Part shown: positions 36,725 to 44,402 of the stretch, one piece after another
Layout: each line of letters begins with the position of its first letter
Position numbering within the stretch: position 1 is the first letter of the stretch
Assembly (NCBI GenBank): GCA_903885605.1
Contig: CAISJD010000075.1
Coordinates: forward strand, 1 to 64,000
Reading direction: 5' to 3'
DNA from: an uncultured Chthonomonas sp.
GTDB lineage: Bacteria; Armatimonadota; Chthonomonadetes; Chthonomonadales; CAJBBX01
Length of the DNA: 64,000 nt
Notes under the pieces: model-generated
Seen by the model: only the letters and a program-made list of their open reading frames with translations
What the model was told of the DNA's origin: nothing
Database searches by the model: none
Position numbers and translations under genes: made by a program

Positions 36725-38062
36725 GTGTTCAGTAACCTGAGCGATAAGCTCCAGTCGGTCTTTGATCGGCTCAGAGGGCGTGGCCGGCTCTCCGAGCAGG
36801 ATGTCAACGACGCCCTGCGGGAGGTGCGGCTCGCCTTGCTGGAAGCCGATGTCAGCTTCCGGGTGGTGAAGGAATTCGTCGCCGCGGTCCGCGAACAGGC
36901 CGTCGGCAGCCAGGTGTTTGAGAGCCTCTCGGGCGCCCAGACCGTCATTCGCATCGTGCACGGCGAGATGGTCCGGTTGTTGGGCTCCACGGAGGCCCGC
37001 ATCCTGTTCGCTCCGCGCCCGCCGACCGTGATCATGGTCTGCGGCCTGCAGGGGTCGGGCAAGACGACGACATGCGGTAAGCTGGCCAACTGGGCCCGCC
37101 GCCAGGGGCGCAACCCCATGATGGTGGCCTGCGATATCCATCGCCCGGCGGCCATCCGGCAACTGCAGGTGCTGGGCAAGCAGCTGAACGTGCCGGTCTA
37201 CTCCGGGTCTGAGGGCACGCCGGCCCCGCAGATCGCGGCCGACTCCCTGCGGGAGTCGCGGAGGACCGGGTCGGACGTGGTCATTCTGGACACGGCCGGC
37301 CGGCTTCACATCGATGAAACCATGATGCTGGAGGTCAGCGAGGTCCGGAAGCAGGCCTCGCCGGCTGAAGTGCTGTTGGTCGTTGACGCCATGACCGGCC
37401 AGGATGCCGTCGGAATGGCCCAGAGGTTCCACGAGCAAGTGGAGCTGACCGGGTTCATCCTGACGAAGCTGGACGGAGACGCCAGAGGCGGCGCGGCGCT
37501 CTCGATCCGCAGTGTCACAGGCGTACCGGTGAAGTTCATCGGCGACGGCGAGAAGCTTGACGCTCTGGAGGTCTTTCATCCGGACCGGCTGGCCTCCCGC
37601 ATCCTGGGCATGGGCGACGTGCTGTCGCTCATCGAGAAGGCCCAGGAGGCCGTTGACGAGAAGAAGGCGCTGGAGCTGGCGCGCAACCTGCGAGAGAACC
37701 GGTTCGACCTGACGGACTATCTCGAGCAGATGCAGAACATGCGTAAGATGGGCCCGCTCAACCAGGTGATCGGCATGATCCCGGGAATGAGCAAGCTGAA
37801 GGACGTGCAGGTAGATGAGAAGGCGTTCGCCCGCCAGGAGGCCATCGTGCTCAGCATGACGGTCGCCGAACGGGAGGACCCGGCCATCATCAATGCCGGC
37901 CGTAAGCGAAGGATCGCCGCCGGATGCGGAGGCACGGTGCAGGAAGTGAACCAGTTCCTGCGCCAGTTCGACGCGATGCGGCAGATGATGAAGCAGATGA
38001 TGGGCGCCGATGGCGCCCTGCGCCGGAAGAAGGGCAAGTTCCGCCTTCCGGCGTTCCGATAG
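36725..38062 (+). CDS. ffh: Signal recognition particle protein Ffh
   Basis: GTPase that binds signal sequences of nascent membrane proteins and delivers ribosomes to FtsY. 445 residues. N domain, then G domain with G1 GLQGSGKTT (107-115), DTAGRLHID (G3), [10 protein letters not shown] (G4), and a methionine-rich M domain ([21 protein letters not shown]) for signal-peptide and RNA binding. Starts at GTG 36725. First gene of the translation/secretion cluster. Confidence 0.97.
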   Translation: MFSNLSDKLQSVFDRLRGRGRLSEQDVNDALREVRLALLEADVSFRVVKEFVAAVREQAVGSQVFESLSGAQTVIRIVHGEMVRLLGSTEARILFAPRPPTVIMVCGLQGSGKTTTCGKLANWARRQGRNPMMVACDIHRPAAIRQLQVLGKQLNVPVYSGSEGTPAPQIAADSLRESRRTGSDVVILDTAGRLHIDETMMLEVSEVRKQASPAEVLLVVDAMTGQDAVGMAQRFHEQVELTGFILTKLDGDARGGAALSIRSVTGVPVKFIGDGEKLDALEVFHPDRLASRILGMGDVLSLIEKAQEAVDEKKALELARNLRENRFDLTDYLEQMQNMRKMGPLNQVIGMIPGMSKLKDVQVDEKAFARQEAIVLSMTVAEREDPAIINAGRKRRIAAGCGGTVQEVNQFLRQFDAMRQMMKQMMGADGALRRKKGKFRLPAFR

Positions 38063-38129
38063 CTCTAGCACCGCAGTCACAGCCTTTCGGCGCAAGAAGC
38101 GCCGAACCAGAGCTGAAGGAGGAAGTACC

Positions 38130-38393
38130 TTGTCTGTAAAGATCAGATTACGGCGCCTTGGCGCCAAGGGGCGTCCCATCTACCGCGTGGTGGTCGCCAA
38201 CAGCACCAGCCCCCGCGACGGCCGGTTCATCGAGGCCATCGGCCACTACGATCCGCGCACCGATCCTGGCAGCATCCGCATCGACGCCGAGCGCGCGGCC
38301 CATTGGCTCAAGTGCGGCGCTCAGCCCACCGATACCGCCAGGTCGCTCCTGCAGAAGGCCGGAGTGATCCCGCCGACTGAGAAGGCCGGCTAA
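38130..38393 (+). CDS. rpsP: 30S ribosomal protein bS16
   Basis: 87 residues, standard length. [22 protein letters not shown] is the bS16 N-terminal signature. The start is a TTG at 38130, fixed by the strong AAGGAGGA at 38116-38123 (6-nt spacing) and by the family's MxVKIRL beginning. Longer in-frame readings back to 38010 overlap ffh and do not match. Confidence 0.97.
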   Translation: MSVKIRLRRLGAKGRPIYRVVVANSTSPRDGRFIEAIGHYDPRTDPGSIRIDAERAAHWLKCGAQPTDTARSLLQKAGVIPPTEKAG

Positions 38394-38399
38394 GCTACC

Positions 38400-38660
38400 A
38401 TGGGCGATGAGACCGTGGGGTCCGACCCGATCGGCGCCATGCTGGGGCATGTCGTCAAGGCGATGGTGGACCATCCGAACTGGGTCCGCGTGTCGCATTC
38501 CGGCGACGCCTCGTCCGACGCGTATGAGGTCGTCGTCGATAACGCCGACCTCGGCAAGGTGATCGGCAAGCAGGGCCGTGTCGCCAACTCGTTGCGCATG
38601 GTCGCCAAGGCCGTCGCCGAGAAGCGGGAGCGGCGCATCTACGTCGACTTCACGAGCTAG
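38400..38660 (+). CDS. khpA: KH-domain RNA-binding protein KhpA
   Basis: 86-residue single type II KH domain protein. VDNADLGKVIGKQGRVANSLR contains the GxxG loop that grips RNA. KhpA (YlqC) works with KhpB in cell division and elongation control in Gram-positives and lies between rpsP and rimM in many genomes, as here. The ATG follows the rpsP stop by 6 bp. Confidence 0.95.
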   Translation: MGDETVGSDPIGAMLGHVVKAMVDHPNWVRVSHSGDASSDAYEVVVDNADLGKVIGKQGRVANSLRMVAKAVAEKRERRIYVDFTS

Positions 38661-38669
38661 GGCGCCCAG

Positions 38670-39203
38670 GTGCTGCCAGAGTGGGACTGGACTATCGGTG
38701 AGGTGGTGGCCCCGTTCGGCCGCCGCGGCGAAGTCAAGGTCAGGATTCTGACGGACTTCCCGGAGCGGTTCGCCGAGCTCAAGCGGGTCTGCCTGCGGCC
38801 CAAGATGCGCGGGCCGGCGCTCATGGAGGTCCAGGCCGCGAGGCTACACAAGGGTCAAGCCCTGCTGAAGCTGGCAGGGGTTGAAAGCATCGATGACGCC
38901 GAGTTGTGGCGTGGCTCCATCGTGCAGGTCCGCCGTGGAGACGCGGTGCCCCTGCAAGACGATAGCCACTACATCGACGACATCGTGGGCATGGAAGTGT
39001 GGACGGTGCAGGGCCGCCTGGTCGGCGCGCTCAGCGACGTGCTCCACTACCCTGCCCAGGACCTCCTCGTGGTTGGCGATGCGCTGATCCCGGCCGTGAG
39101 GCCGATCGTCGTAGAGGTGGATCAGGCGCGCCGGCGGATCGTGATCGATCCGCCCGAGGGGCTTCTGCCCGAGGTGCCGGCGCCGTGCGATTCGACATCC
39201 TGA
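38670..39203 (+). CDS. rimM: Ribosome maturation factor RimM
   Basis: 16S rRNA processing factor that binds bS16/uS19 during 30S head assembly. 177 residues. N-terminal domain: WTIGEVVAPFGRRGEVKVRILTDFP; C-terminal PRC-barrel: YIDDIVGMEVWTVQGRLVG and LLVVGDALIPAVRPIV. GTG start at 38670. Overlaps trmD by 19 bp. Confidence 0.95.
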   Translation: MLPEWDWTIGEVVAPFGRRGEVKVRILTDFPERFAELKRVCLRPKMRGPALMEVQAARLHKGQALLKLAGVESIDDAELWRGSIVQVRRGDAVPLQDDSHYIDDIVGMEVWTVQGRLVGALSDVLHYPAQDLLVVGDALIPAVRPIVVEVDQARRRIVIDPPEGLLPEVPAPCDSTS

Positions 39204-39964
39204 CGATCCTGCCGGAGATGGTGTCTGAAGGCATCCGCCACAGCATCATCGGCAGGGCGGTTGATCAGGGGCTGATTAGAGTTAACGTGGTGAACCTTCG
39301 CGACCATACGGAGGATCGCCACAGGACGACGGATGACACACCGTGCGGCGGCGGAGGCGGCATGGTGATGAAGGTTGAGCCGATCGCGCGGGCGCTGGAT
39401 GGGCTCGCAAGCCAGGGGCCGATGGGTCGAGTGTTGCTCACGGATCCGCAGGGCTCGCGCTTCGACCAGCCCATGGCCGAGGCGCTGGCCCGCGAGGACC
39501 GGGTGACCGTGATCTGCGGCCGGTACGAGGGCGTTGACGACCGTGTTCGGCAACATCTGGTGACCGACCTGGTCTCGATCGGCGATTTCGTGCTGACCGG
39601 CGGCGAACTGCCGGCGCTGGTGATGGTTGACGCGATCTCGAGGCTCTTGCCGGGTGTACTGGGCTGGGATGAGGCGGCCGCCAATGACACGTTCAGTGGC
39701 GACCTGCTGGACTACCCGCAGTTCACCAGGCCGAGGCAGTTTCGAGACTGCGCCATTCCAGACATCCTGCTGAACGGCGACCATGTAACGATGGACAAGT
39801 GGCGGCGGCGGCAACAGCTGCTTCTGACACGGCGGCGGCGGCCCGACCTCTGGGCGAAGGCGCGATTGGCAGATGCGGACCTGAAGTTGCTTAGCGCCGA
39901 ACTTCCCGGCGCCGGGGACCTGGAGCTCGCTGGGCAACCGGCGCTTGACAAGTGTATGGATTAG
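39185..39964 (+). CDS. trmD: tRNA (guanine-37-N1)-methyltransferase TrmD
   Basis: SPOUT-class methyltransferase making m1G37, which prevents frameshifting. 259 residues. FDILTILPEMVSEG starts the protein; RTTDDTPCGGGGGMVMKVEP, VTVICGRYEGVDDRV and the knot segment SIGDFVLTGGELPALVMVD with the AdoMet site are clear. GTG start at 39185, inside the end of rimM. Its stop overlaps the ribosome site of rplS. Confidence 0.97.
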   Translation: MRFDILTILPEMVSEGIRHSIIGRAVDQGLIRVNVVNLRDHTEDRHRTTDDTPCGGGGGMVMKVEPIARALDGLASQGPMGRVLLTDPQGSRFDQPMAEALAREDRVTVICGRYEGVDDRVRQHLVTDLVSIGDFVLTGGELPALVMVDAISRLLPGVLGWDEAAANDTFSGDLLDYPQFTRPRQFRDCAIPDILLNGDHVTMDKWRRRQQLLLTRRRRPDLWAKARLADADLKLLSAELPGAGDLELAGQPALDKCMD

Positions 39965-39973
39965 GAGGCTCAT

Positions 39974-40336
39974 ATGAATCCGATTATCACAGACATCGAG
40001 AGGGCGCAGCTCAAGGCTGATGTCCCTGTCTTCAAGGCCGGTGACACGGTCCGCGTCTACGCGAAAGTCGTTGAGGGTGGCAAAGAGCGCATCCAGATGT
40101 TCCAGGGCGACGTGATCGCCAAGGGCGGGTCGCTCAGCCGTCTGCACTTCACCGTCCGGAAGATCTCCCACCAGATCGGCGTGGAGCGCACCTTCCTGCT
40201 CCACTCGCCGCGAGTGGACCGCATTGAGGTCGTCCGCCGCGGACGGGTCCGCCGCGCCAAGCTTTACTACCTGCGCGACGTCATCGGCAAGAAGGCCCGG
40301 ATCAAGGAAGACCGCTCCGGCAAGGTGGTCGGCTAG
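39974..40336 (+). CDS. rplS: 50S ribosomal protein bL19
   Basis: 120 residues, normal length. [22 protein letters not shown] and [28 protein letters not shown] are bL19 signatures (the latter seen as continuous sequence from about residue 74). TAGGAGG at 39962-39968 precedes the ATG by 5 nt and includes the trmD stop. Confidence 0.97.
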   Translation: MNPIITDIERAQLKADVPVFKAGDTVRVYAKVVEGGKERIQMFQGDVIAKGGSLSRLHFTVRKISHQIGVERTFLLHSPRVDRIEVVRRGRVRRAKLYYLRDVIGKKARIKEDRSGKVVG

Positions 40337-40438
40337 GGGTTCCCCGCTCTGTTCGAGGGCGTTGCCGGGCGTTCCTGGCGGCGCCCTTGCGGAGCATGTC
40401 ACACCGGTCGTTCGGCGCCGGAGTAAGAGGATGCGGTA

Positions 40439-41176
40439 GTGCCTGAGGAGATCGGCGCCACTGAGTGGCTGGCAAACCTGAGCACAACCACCATCGTGTT
40501 GACGGCCCTGGCGCTCACGTTGGTGCGACTCGTCATGGTACGCGTGAACCACGCCTTCGCTCGGGCAGTCGCGGAGCTGTCGGAGTCGCTGGTCCTGGCG
40601 GGCATCGTCGTCTTCCTGATCGTCCGTCCCTTCTTTGTTCAGGCGTTTTTCATCCCCACAGAGTCCATGGAACCCACGCTGGCAGGGCACAATGCCGGCG
40701 ATTCGACGTCAACGGGCACCCATTACGACTCCACAATACATGATCATATTTTCGTAAACAAGCTGATCTACCGGTTTGCCCGCCCCCAGCATGGAGACAT
40801 CATCGTCTTCCGCGCGGAGAAGAAGGCCGACATCCAGGGCGGCCAGACCGCAGAGAACGTACTCATCAAGCGCCTCATCGGCTGCCCCAGCGACACCATC
40901 GAAGTGCGGACCGAGCCGGATGGCGCCACCTCCGTTTACCGGAATGGGAAGCAGCTGAAGGAGCCCTATATCCGCGAGCCCATGCGTGAGACGCCCGCAG
41001 CCGAGTTCGCCACACGTGGCCCGCTGAAACTGGGGCAGGACGAATTCTTCGTGATGGGCGACAACCGCAACAACAGCAACGACGGCCGCTACTGGGGCAC
41101 ATTGCCCCGTTCACGGATCATCGGCCGCGCAGATGTCACCTTCTGGCCCCCCTCGCGCATCCGCTCGCTCCGGTAA
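40439..41176 (+). CDS. lepB: Type I signal peptidase LepB
   Basis: Membrane serine protease that removes signal peptides. 245 residues. Two N-terminal hydrophobic segments (about 19-34 and 52-72), then the catalytic Ser 76 in FIPTESMEPTL and the general base Lys 144 in VLIKRLIG. The GDNRNNSNDGRYWG box is intact. GTG start at 40439. Placement after rplS and before rnhB is the common bacterial order. The last 44 bp overlap the next gene. Confidence 0.95.
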   Translation: MPEEIGATEWLANLSTTTIVLTALALTLVRLVMVRVNHAFARAVAELSESLVLAGIVVFLIVRPFFVQAFFIPTESMEPTLAGHNAGDSTSTGTHYDSTIHDHIFVNKLIYRFARPQHGDIIVFRAEKKADIQGGQTAENVLIKRLIGCPSDTIEVRTEPDGATSVYRNGKQLKEPYIREPMRETPAAEFATRGPLKLGQDEFFVMGDNRNNSNDGRYWGTLPRSRIIGRADVTFWPPSRIRSLR

Positions 41177-42182
41177 GCCCCGGGCTGACTGGGACGTCTG
41201 GTCGGAGGAGCGCGCCGCGCGTGCCAGGGGCTGGCGCCTCATTGCCGGAGTGGATGAAGTCGGCCGCGGACCGCTGGCCGGCCCCGTGGTAGCGGCCGCC
41301 GTAGCGCTCCCCTTCGAGCTTCCTCCCGGACCTATCCGCGACTCCAAGGCGCTCTCCGCTCGGGGCCGGAGCCTGGCGCTCGCGTACATCCGTGACCACG
41401 CCCTTGCCGTCGGCGTGGCCGAGGCCGGGCCCGAGGAGATCGACCGCCATAACATCCTCCGCGCCACGCACGAAGCGATGCGCCGGGCCATGGCTAACGC
41501 CGGTGCAGCTATTGACGGCGCGCTCATCGACGGCCTACCGGTCCCCTACTTCCCCGTTCCCTTCACCGCGATCATCAAGGGCGATGCCCGGTCGGTATCC
41601 ATTGCCGCGGCCTCAATCGTGGCGAAGGAGGCGCGCGACGCATCCATGCGCGCCGCCGAGCTACTCTACCCGGGCTACGGCTTCGCACAGCATATGGGCT
41701 ACCCGACGCCGACACATCTGGAGGCGCTGAAGGAGCTCGGGCCCTGCCCCATCCACCGTCGCAGCTTCGGACCGGTGGCCGCCTGTGGGGCACAACTGAC
41801 GCTGGACCTCGATGATGCCATCAAGGCGCGGGGCTGGGCGGGCGAAGACGCGGCGGCCAAGCTACTGGAGGCCCGTGGGCATACGCTGGTCTGCCGCCGG
41901 TACTCCTGCCCGCGCGGCGAGATCGACCTCGTGACGCGAGACGGAGACTGCCTCGTCTTCACCGAAGTGAAGGCGACCGATAGGCCCACGGCGGACCTGC
42001 TGGAGCGGATCGGCGCGGCGAAGCGGCGGCGCATCATCCTGGCAGCAGAGGACTATCTTGAGCGCAACGGATCTTCGGCGAACTGCCGGTTCGATGTGGT
42101 CCTGGTTGACCTGTGCGGCGCCGACGGCCGACCCACACTGACACACCAGCGCGACGCGTTCAGGCCCGACGAGGCGCACTGA
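41133..42182 (+). CDS. rnhB: Fusion of ribonuclease HII and YraN-type (UPF0102) nuclease-fold protein
   Basis: One 349-residue frame joins two proteins that are usually neighbouring genes. Residues about 36-225 are RNase HII, which removes RNA from RNA/DNA hybrids and single ribonucleotides; AGVDEVGRGPLAGPVV gives Asp 41 and Glu 42, and Asp 133 and Asp 151 complete the four-acid site at the spacing seen in E. coli. Residues about 230-345 are YraN: GWAGEDAAAKLLEARGH and a PD-(D/E)xK-like core with GEID (Glu 263, Asp 265) and EVK (Glu 278, Lys 280). No stop or frameshift lies between them. ATG at 41133 overlaps lepB by 44 bp; a later start is possible because residues 1-35 are poorly conserved. 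Confidence 0.9.
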   Translation: MSPSGPPRASARSGKPRADWDVWSEERAARARGWRLIAGVDEVGRGPLAGPVVAAAVALPFELPPGPIRDSKALSARGRSLALAYIRDHALAVGVAEAGPEEIDRHNILRATHEAMRRAMANAGAAIDGALIDGLPVPYFPVPFTAIIKGDARSVSIAAASIVAKEARDASMRAAELLYPGYGFAQHMGYPTPTHLEALKELGPCPIHRRSFGPVAACGAQLTLDLDDAIKARGWAGEDAAAKLLEARGHTLVCRRYSCPRGEIDLVTRDGDCLVFTEVKATDRPTADLLERIGAAKRRRIILAAEDYLERNGSSANCRFDVVLVDLCGADGRPTLTHQRDAFRPDEAH

Positions 42183-42879
42183 CCGATCCGCCCGACCAGA
42201 CCCACTTCAGGGCAGCCCAGGTGATGGCCAGCGAGACCGCCGCCCAGACCAGAGCCCAGATGACGGGTGGCAGGCCGAACATCTGCGACATGAAGACGGC
42301 GTCGTTCGGCGCATCGGTGACCGTGGTGAGCAGCAGCAGCGTCCGCAGATCCATCAGGGCGTTGAGGCAGAGCAACACCGATAGGAGCGCCGCCGCCAGG
42401 TCGGCCGCACGACCACGAAGTAGCCCGGCGAGGAGGCCGAGAGCCGCAGCGACGCCCACACCGGCCAGCATGCCGAACCCATTCCGGGTCCAGAGCGCGG
42501 TCACAGCCAGAACCGCCATGCCCATGAAGGCCAGCACCGACTTGCCGTTACCCTCGCGCCGAGCGCCCATGAGGCAGAGGGCGCCGAAAGCCGATGTGCC
42601 GACGTACCCGGCCATGTAGATCAGGAACGGCATGCCGCCTCGCGACACCGTCAGGCCGTCGCCGCTCGACATCACACCAATATGCTCGACCATGCCACCT
42701 GTGACCAGGGCCATTGCGGCGTGGCAGCCTTCGTGGATGTAGGTGACAAAGAGGCGCACGGGGACGAGCAACAGCTGCAGCCCCGGCAGGTTCGCCAGGA
42801 CCGTGGCGCCGACCGCCGCTATGACCAGCCTCTGCCGGGCCGCCCCGGCCTCCGTCGTGCGCCGCATCTGTGTGCTCAT
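42160..42879 (-). CDS. M50B-like membrane metalloprotease family protein
   Basis: 239 residues with about six membrane spans. TYIHEGCHAAMALVTGG carries the HExxH zinc motif (His 49, Glu 50, His 53), as in the peptidase M50B-like family, and the distal MDLRTLLLL segment with its Asp may be the third ligand. Substrate unknown; other site-2 proteases cut membrane anti-sigma factors, but none is seen nearby. It starts 6 bp after tsaD, so is probably the last gene of that operon. Its end overlaps the rnhB-yraN end by 23 bp on the opposite strand. Confidence 0.75.
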   Translation of the reverse strand: MSTQMRRTTEAGAARQRLVIAAVGATVLANLPGLQLLLVPVRLFVTYIHEGCHAAMALVTGGMVEHIGVMSSGDGLTVSRGGMPFLIYMAGYVGTSAFGALCLMGARREGNGKSVLAFMGMAVLAVTALWTRNGFGMLAGVGVAAALGLLAGLLRGRAADLAAALLSVLLCLNALMDLRTLLLLTTVTDAPNDAVFMSQMFGLPPVIWALVWAAVSLAITWAALKWVWSGGSVSAPRRA

Positions 42880-42885
42880 GTGGCG

Positions 42886-43917
42886 TTATACGGATGCGGA
42901 CGGCGACGGTTTCCAATCATCGGCCATGCGAGGGATCGGATCTGACGCCAGCACGTCCAGGTCGAGGCCGTCGCGCTGCCCGGCCAACAGCAGACGCCAG
43001 CCGTGGAGGGCGATCATAGCGGCGTTATCCGTACAAAGGTCCAGCGGCGGCGCCACCACGGTCAGCCCTGCCTTCGCTCCGGCCACCGTCGCCGCGGCAA
43101 CCAGAGCTCGGTTTGCCGTCACGCCGCCGCCCAGGACGAGATGGTGCACAGCAGCCTGGGACGCCGCCTGCACGGACTTTCGGACCAGCACATCGACTAC
43201 CGATTCCTGCAGCGCGGCGCAGAGTCCCGGCACACGCCCGGGCTCGAAGCCTACCTCGACGCGCCGGAGTACGGCCGTCTTGAGGCCACTGAAGCTGAAG
43301 TCCAGGGAGCCCCCCAACCAGGCTCGGGGAAGCGGTCGCTCACCTTGCCTTCCGCCGCGAGCAAGCCGCTCCACATGCGGCCCGCCCGGGTAAGGCAACC
43401 CCATAACACGTGCGCATTTATCGAGGCACTCACCGGCGGCGTCATCACGCGTGCGGCCCATGCAGAGGTACTCCGCGCCTCCGGCCACGTAGATGATCTC
43501 CGTATGTCCGCCTGACACCAGGAGCGCCACATACGGAGGCCGCAGGTCGCCGCCCGAGTGCGCGCCGGCGGTCAGATGGCCGTGCAAGTGGTTCACGCCG
43601 AGCAGCGCTGCCCCGGTGGCCGCTGCCAGCGCTTTGGCGGCAGCAACGCCCACGACCAGCGCGCCGGCAAGGCCGGGTCGGTTGGTGACTGCTATGGCAG
43701 ACAGGTCGCCGAGGCCCACGCCGGCCGCCTCAAGCGCCTCGTCGATTACGGGCAGCACCCGCTCTAGATGCCTGCGGGAGGCGACTTCAGGCACCACGCC
43801 GCCCCAGCGGGCATGCAGGTCCGCCTGGCTGGCCACCAGCGAGGAGAGGATCGCACCGTCCTTCACGACGGCAGCAGAAGTCTCGTCGCAGCTCGTCTCC
43901 AGCCCCAGGACGATCAC
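42886..43917 (-). CDS. tsaD: tRNA threonylcarbamoyladenosine transferase TsaD
   Basis: Transfers threonylcarbamoyl to A37 of ANN-decoding tRNAs with TsaB and TsaE. 343 residues. LGLETSCDETSAAVV starts the ASKHA fold; NHLHGHL gives the metal-binding His pair; YVALLVSGGHTEI, FSFSGLKTAV and LVLGGGVTANRAL are all present. GTG start at 43917 overlaps the rimI stop (GTGA). tsaB and tsaE are not in the window. Confidence 0.97.
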   Translation of the reverse strand: MIVLGLETSCDETSAAVVKDGAILSSLVASQADLHARWGGVVPEVASRRHLERVLPVIDEALEAAGVGLGDLSAIAVTNRPGLAGALVVGVAAAKALAAATGAALLGVNHLHGHLTAGAHSGGDLRPPYVALLVSGGHTEIIYVAGGAEYLCMGRTRDDAAGECLDKCARVMGLPYPGGPHVERLARGGRQGERPLPRAWLGGSLDFSFSGLKTAVLRRVEVGFEPGRVPGLCAALQESVVDVLVRKSVQAASQAAVHHLVLGGGVTANRALVAAATVAGAKAGLTVVAPPLDLCTDNAAMIALHGWRLLLAGQRDGLDLDVLASDPIPRMADDWKPSPSASV

Positions 43918-44402
43918 GTTGCCTCTCCTTCAGCGCAGTCAGCAATGGACTGTGCATCGTCCTGCCACATGATGACGGCGTCGTCGCCGGTGTCCTGGTA
44001 GTAGCCGCGACGCCGGCCCTGGCGCTCGAAGCCGAGTTGCTCGTAGAGCGCTATGGCCGCGGCGTTGCGCGAGCGCACCTCGAGCGTCATCCGCGTTGCG
44101 CCGCACTCCAGCCCTTCACGGCAGAGCGCCACCAGCAGGCGCCGCGCGATCCCCAGCCTGCGGTGCGCCGAGGCGACCGCCACGGTGGTCACGTGCATCT
44201 CGTCCACCACAACCCACATACCCGCATACCCGAGGACACGGCCATCCCAGCCCTCAGCCACGAGGTAGACGGCGGACCGGTTCCGCAGCTCCGTGCGATA
44301 GGCCTGCTCCGACCATGGGGTCGGGTAGCTGGCTTGGTCGATGGCTACCACGGCATCGACGTCGCCGTACTCCATCGGTCGGATCGACACATCGAGGGCC
44401 AT
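43914..44402 (-). CDS. rimI: Ribosomal protein alanine N-acetyltransferase RimI
   Basis: GNAT-fold acetyltransferase, 162 residues, often beside tsaD/tsaB. IRPMEYGDVDAVVAIDQASYPTPWS is the RimI N-terminus (seen from residue 7), VTTVAVASAHRRLGIARRLL is the acetyl-CoA loop and LEVRSRNAAAIALYEQLGF the C-terminal signature. ATG at 44402 shares one base with the stop of the helicase fusion (TGATG), so translation is coupled. An upstream in-frame start lies inside that gene. Confidence 0.93.
   Translation of the reverse strand: MALDVSIRPMEYGDVDAVVAIDQASYPTPWSEQAYRTELRNRSAVYLVAEGWDGRVLGYAGMWVVVDEMHVTTVAVASAHRRLGIARRLLVALCREGLECGATRMTLEVRSRNAAAIALYEQLGFERQGRRRGYYQDTGDDAVIMWQDDAQSIADCAEGEAT

Noticed and set aside
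36698-38179. 493-residue open frame on the minus strand opposite ffh
   Set aside because: Shadow of ffh; composition typical of reverse-complement GC-rich coding DNA.
40357-40400. Hairpin-like GC repeats between rplS and lepB
   Set aside because: Pairing is interrupted by mismatched bulges and there is no T-run; too weak to call a terminator or leader structure.
39122-40690. 522-residue open frame on the minus strand opposite trmD-rplS-lepB
   Set aside because: Opposite three recognised genes; no recognisable motif or ribosome site.
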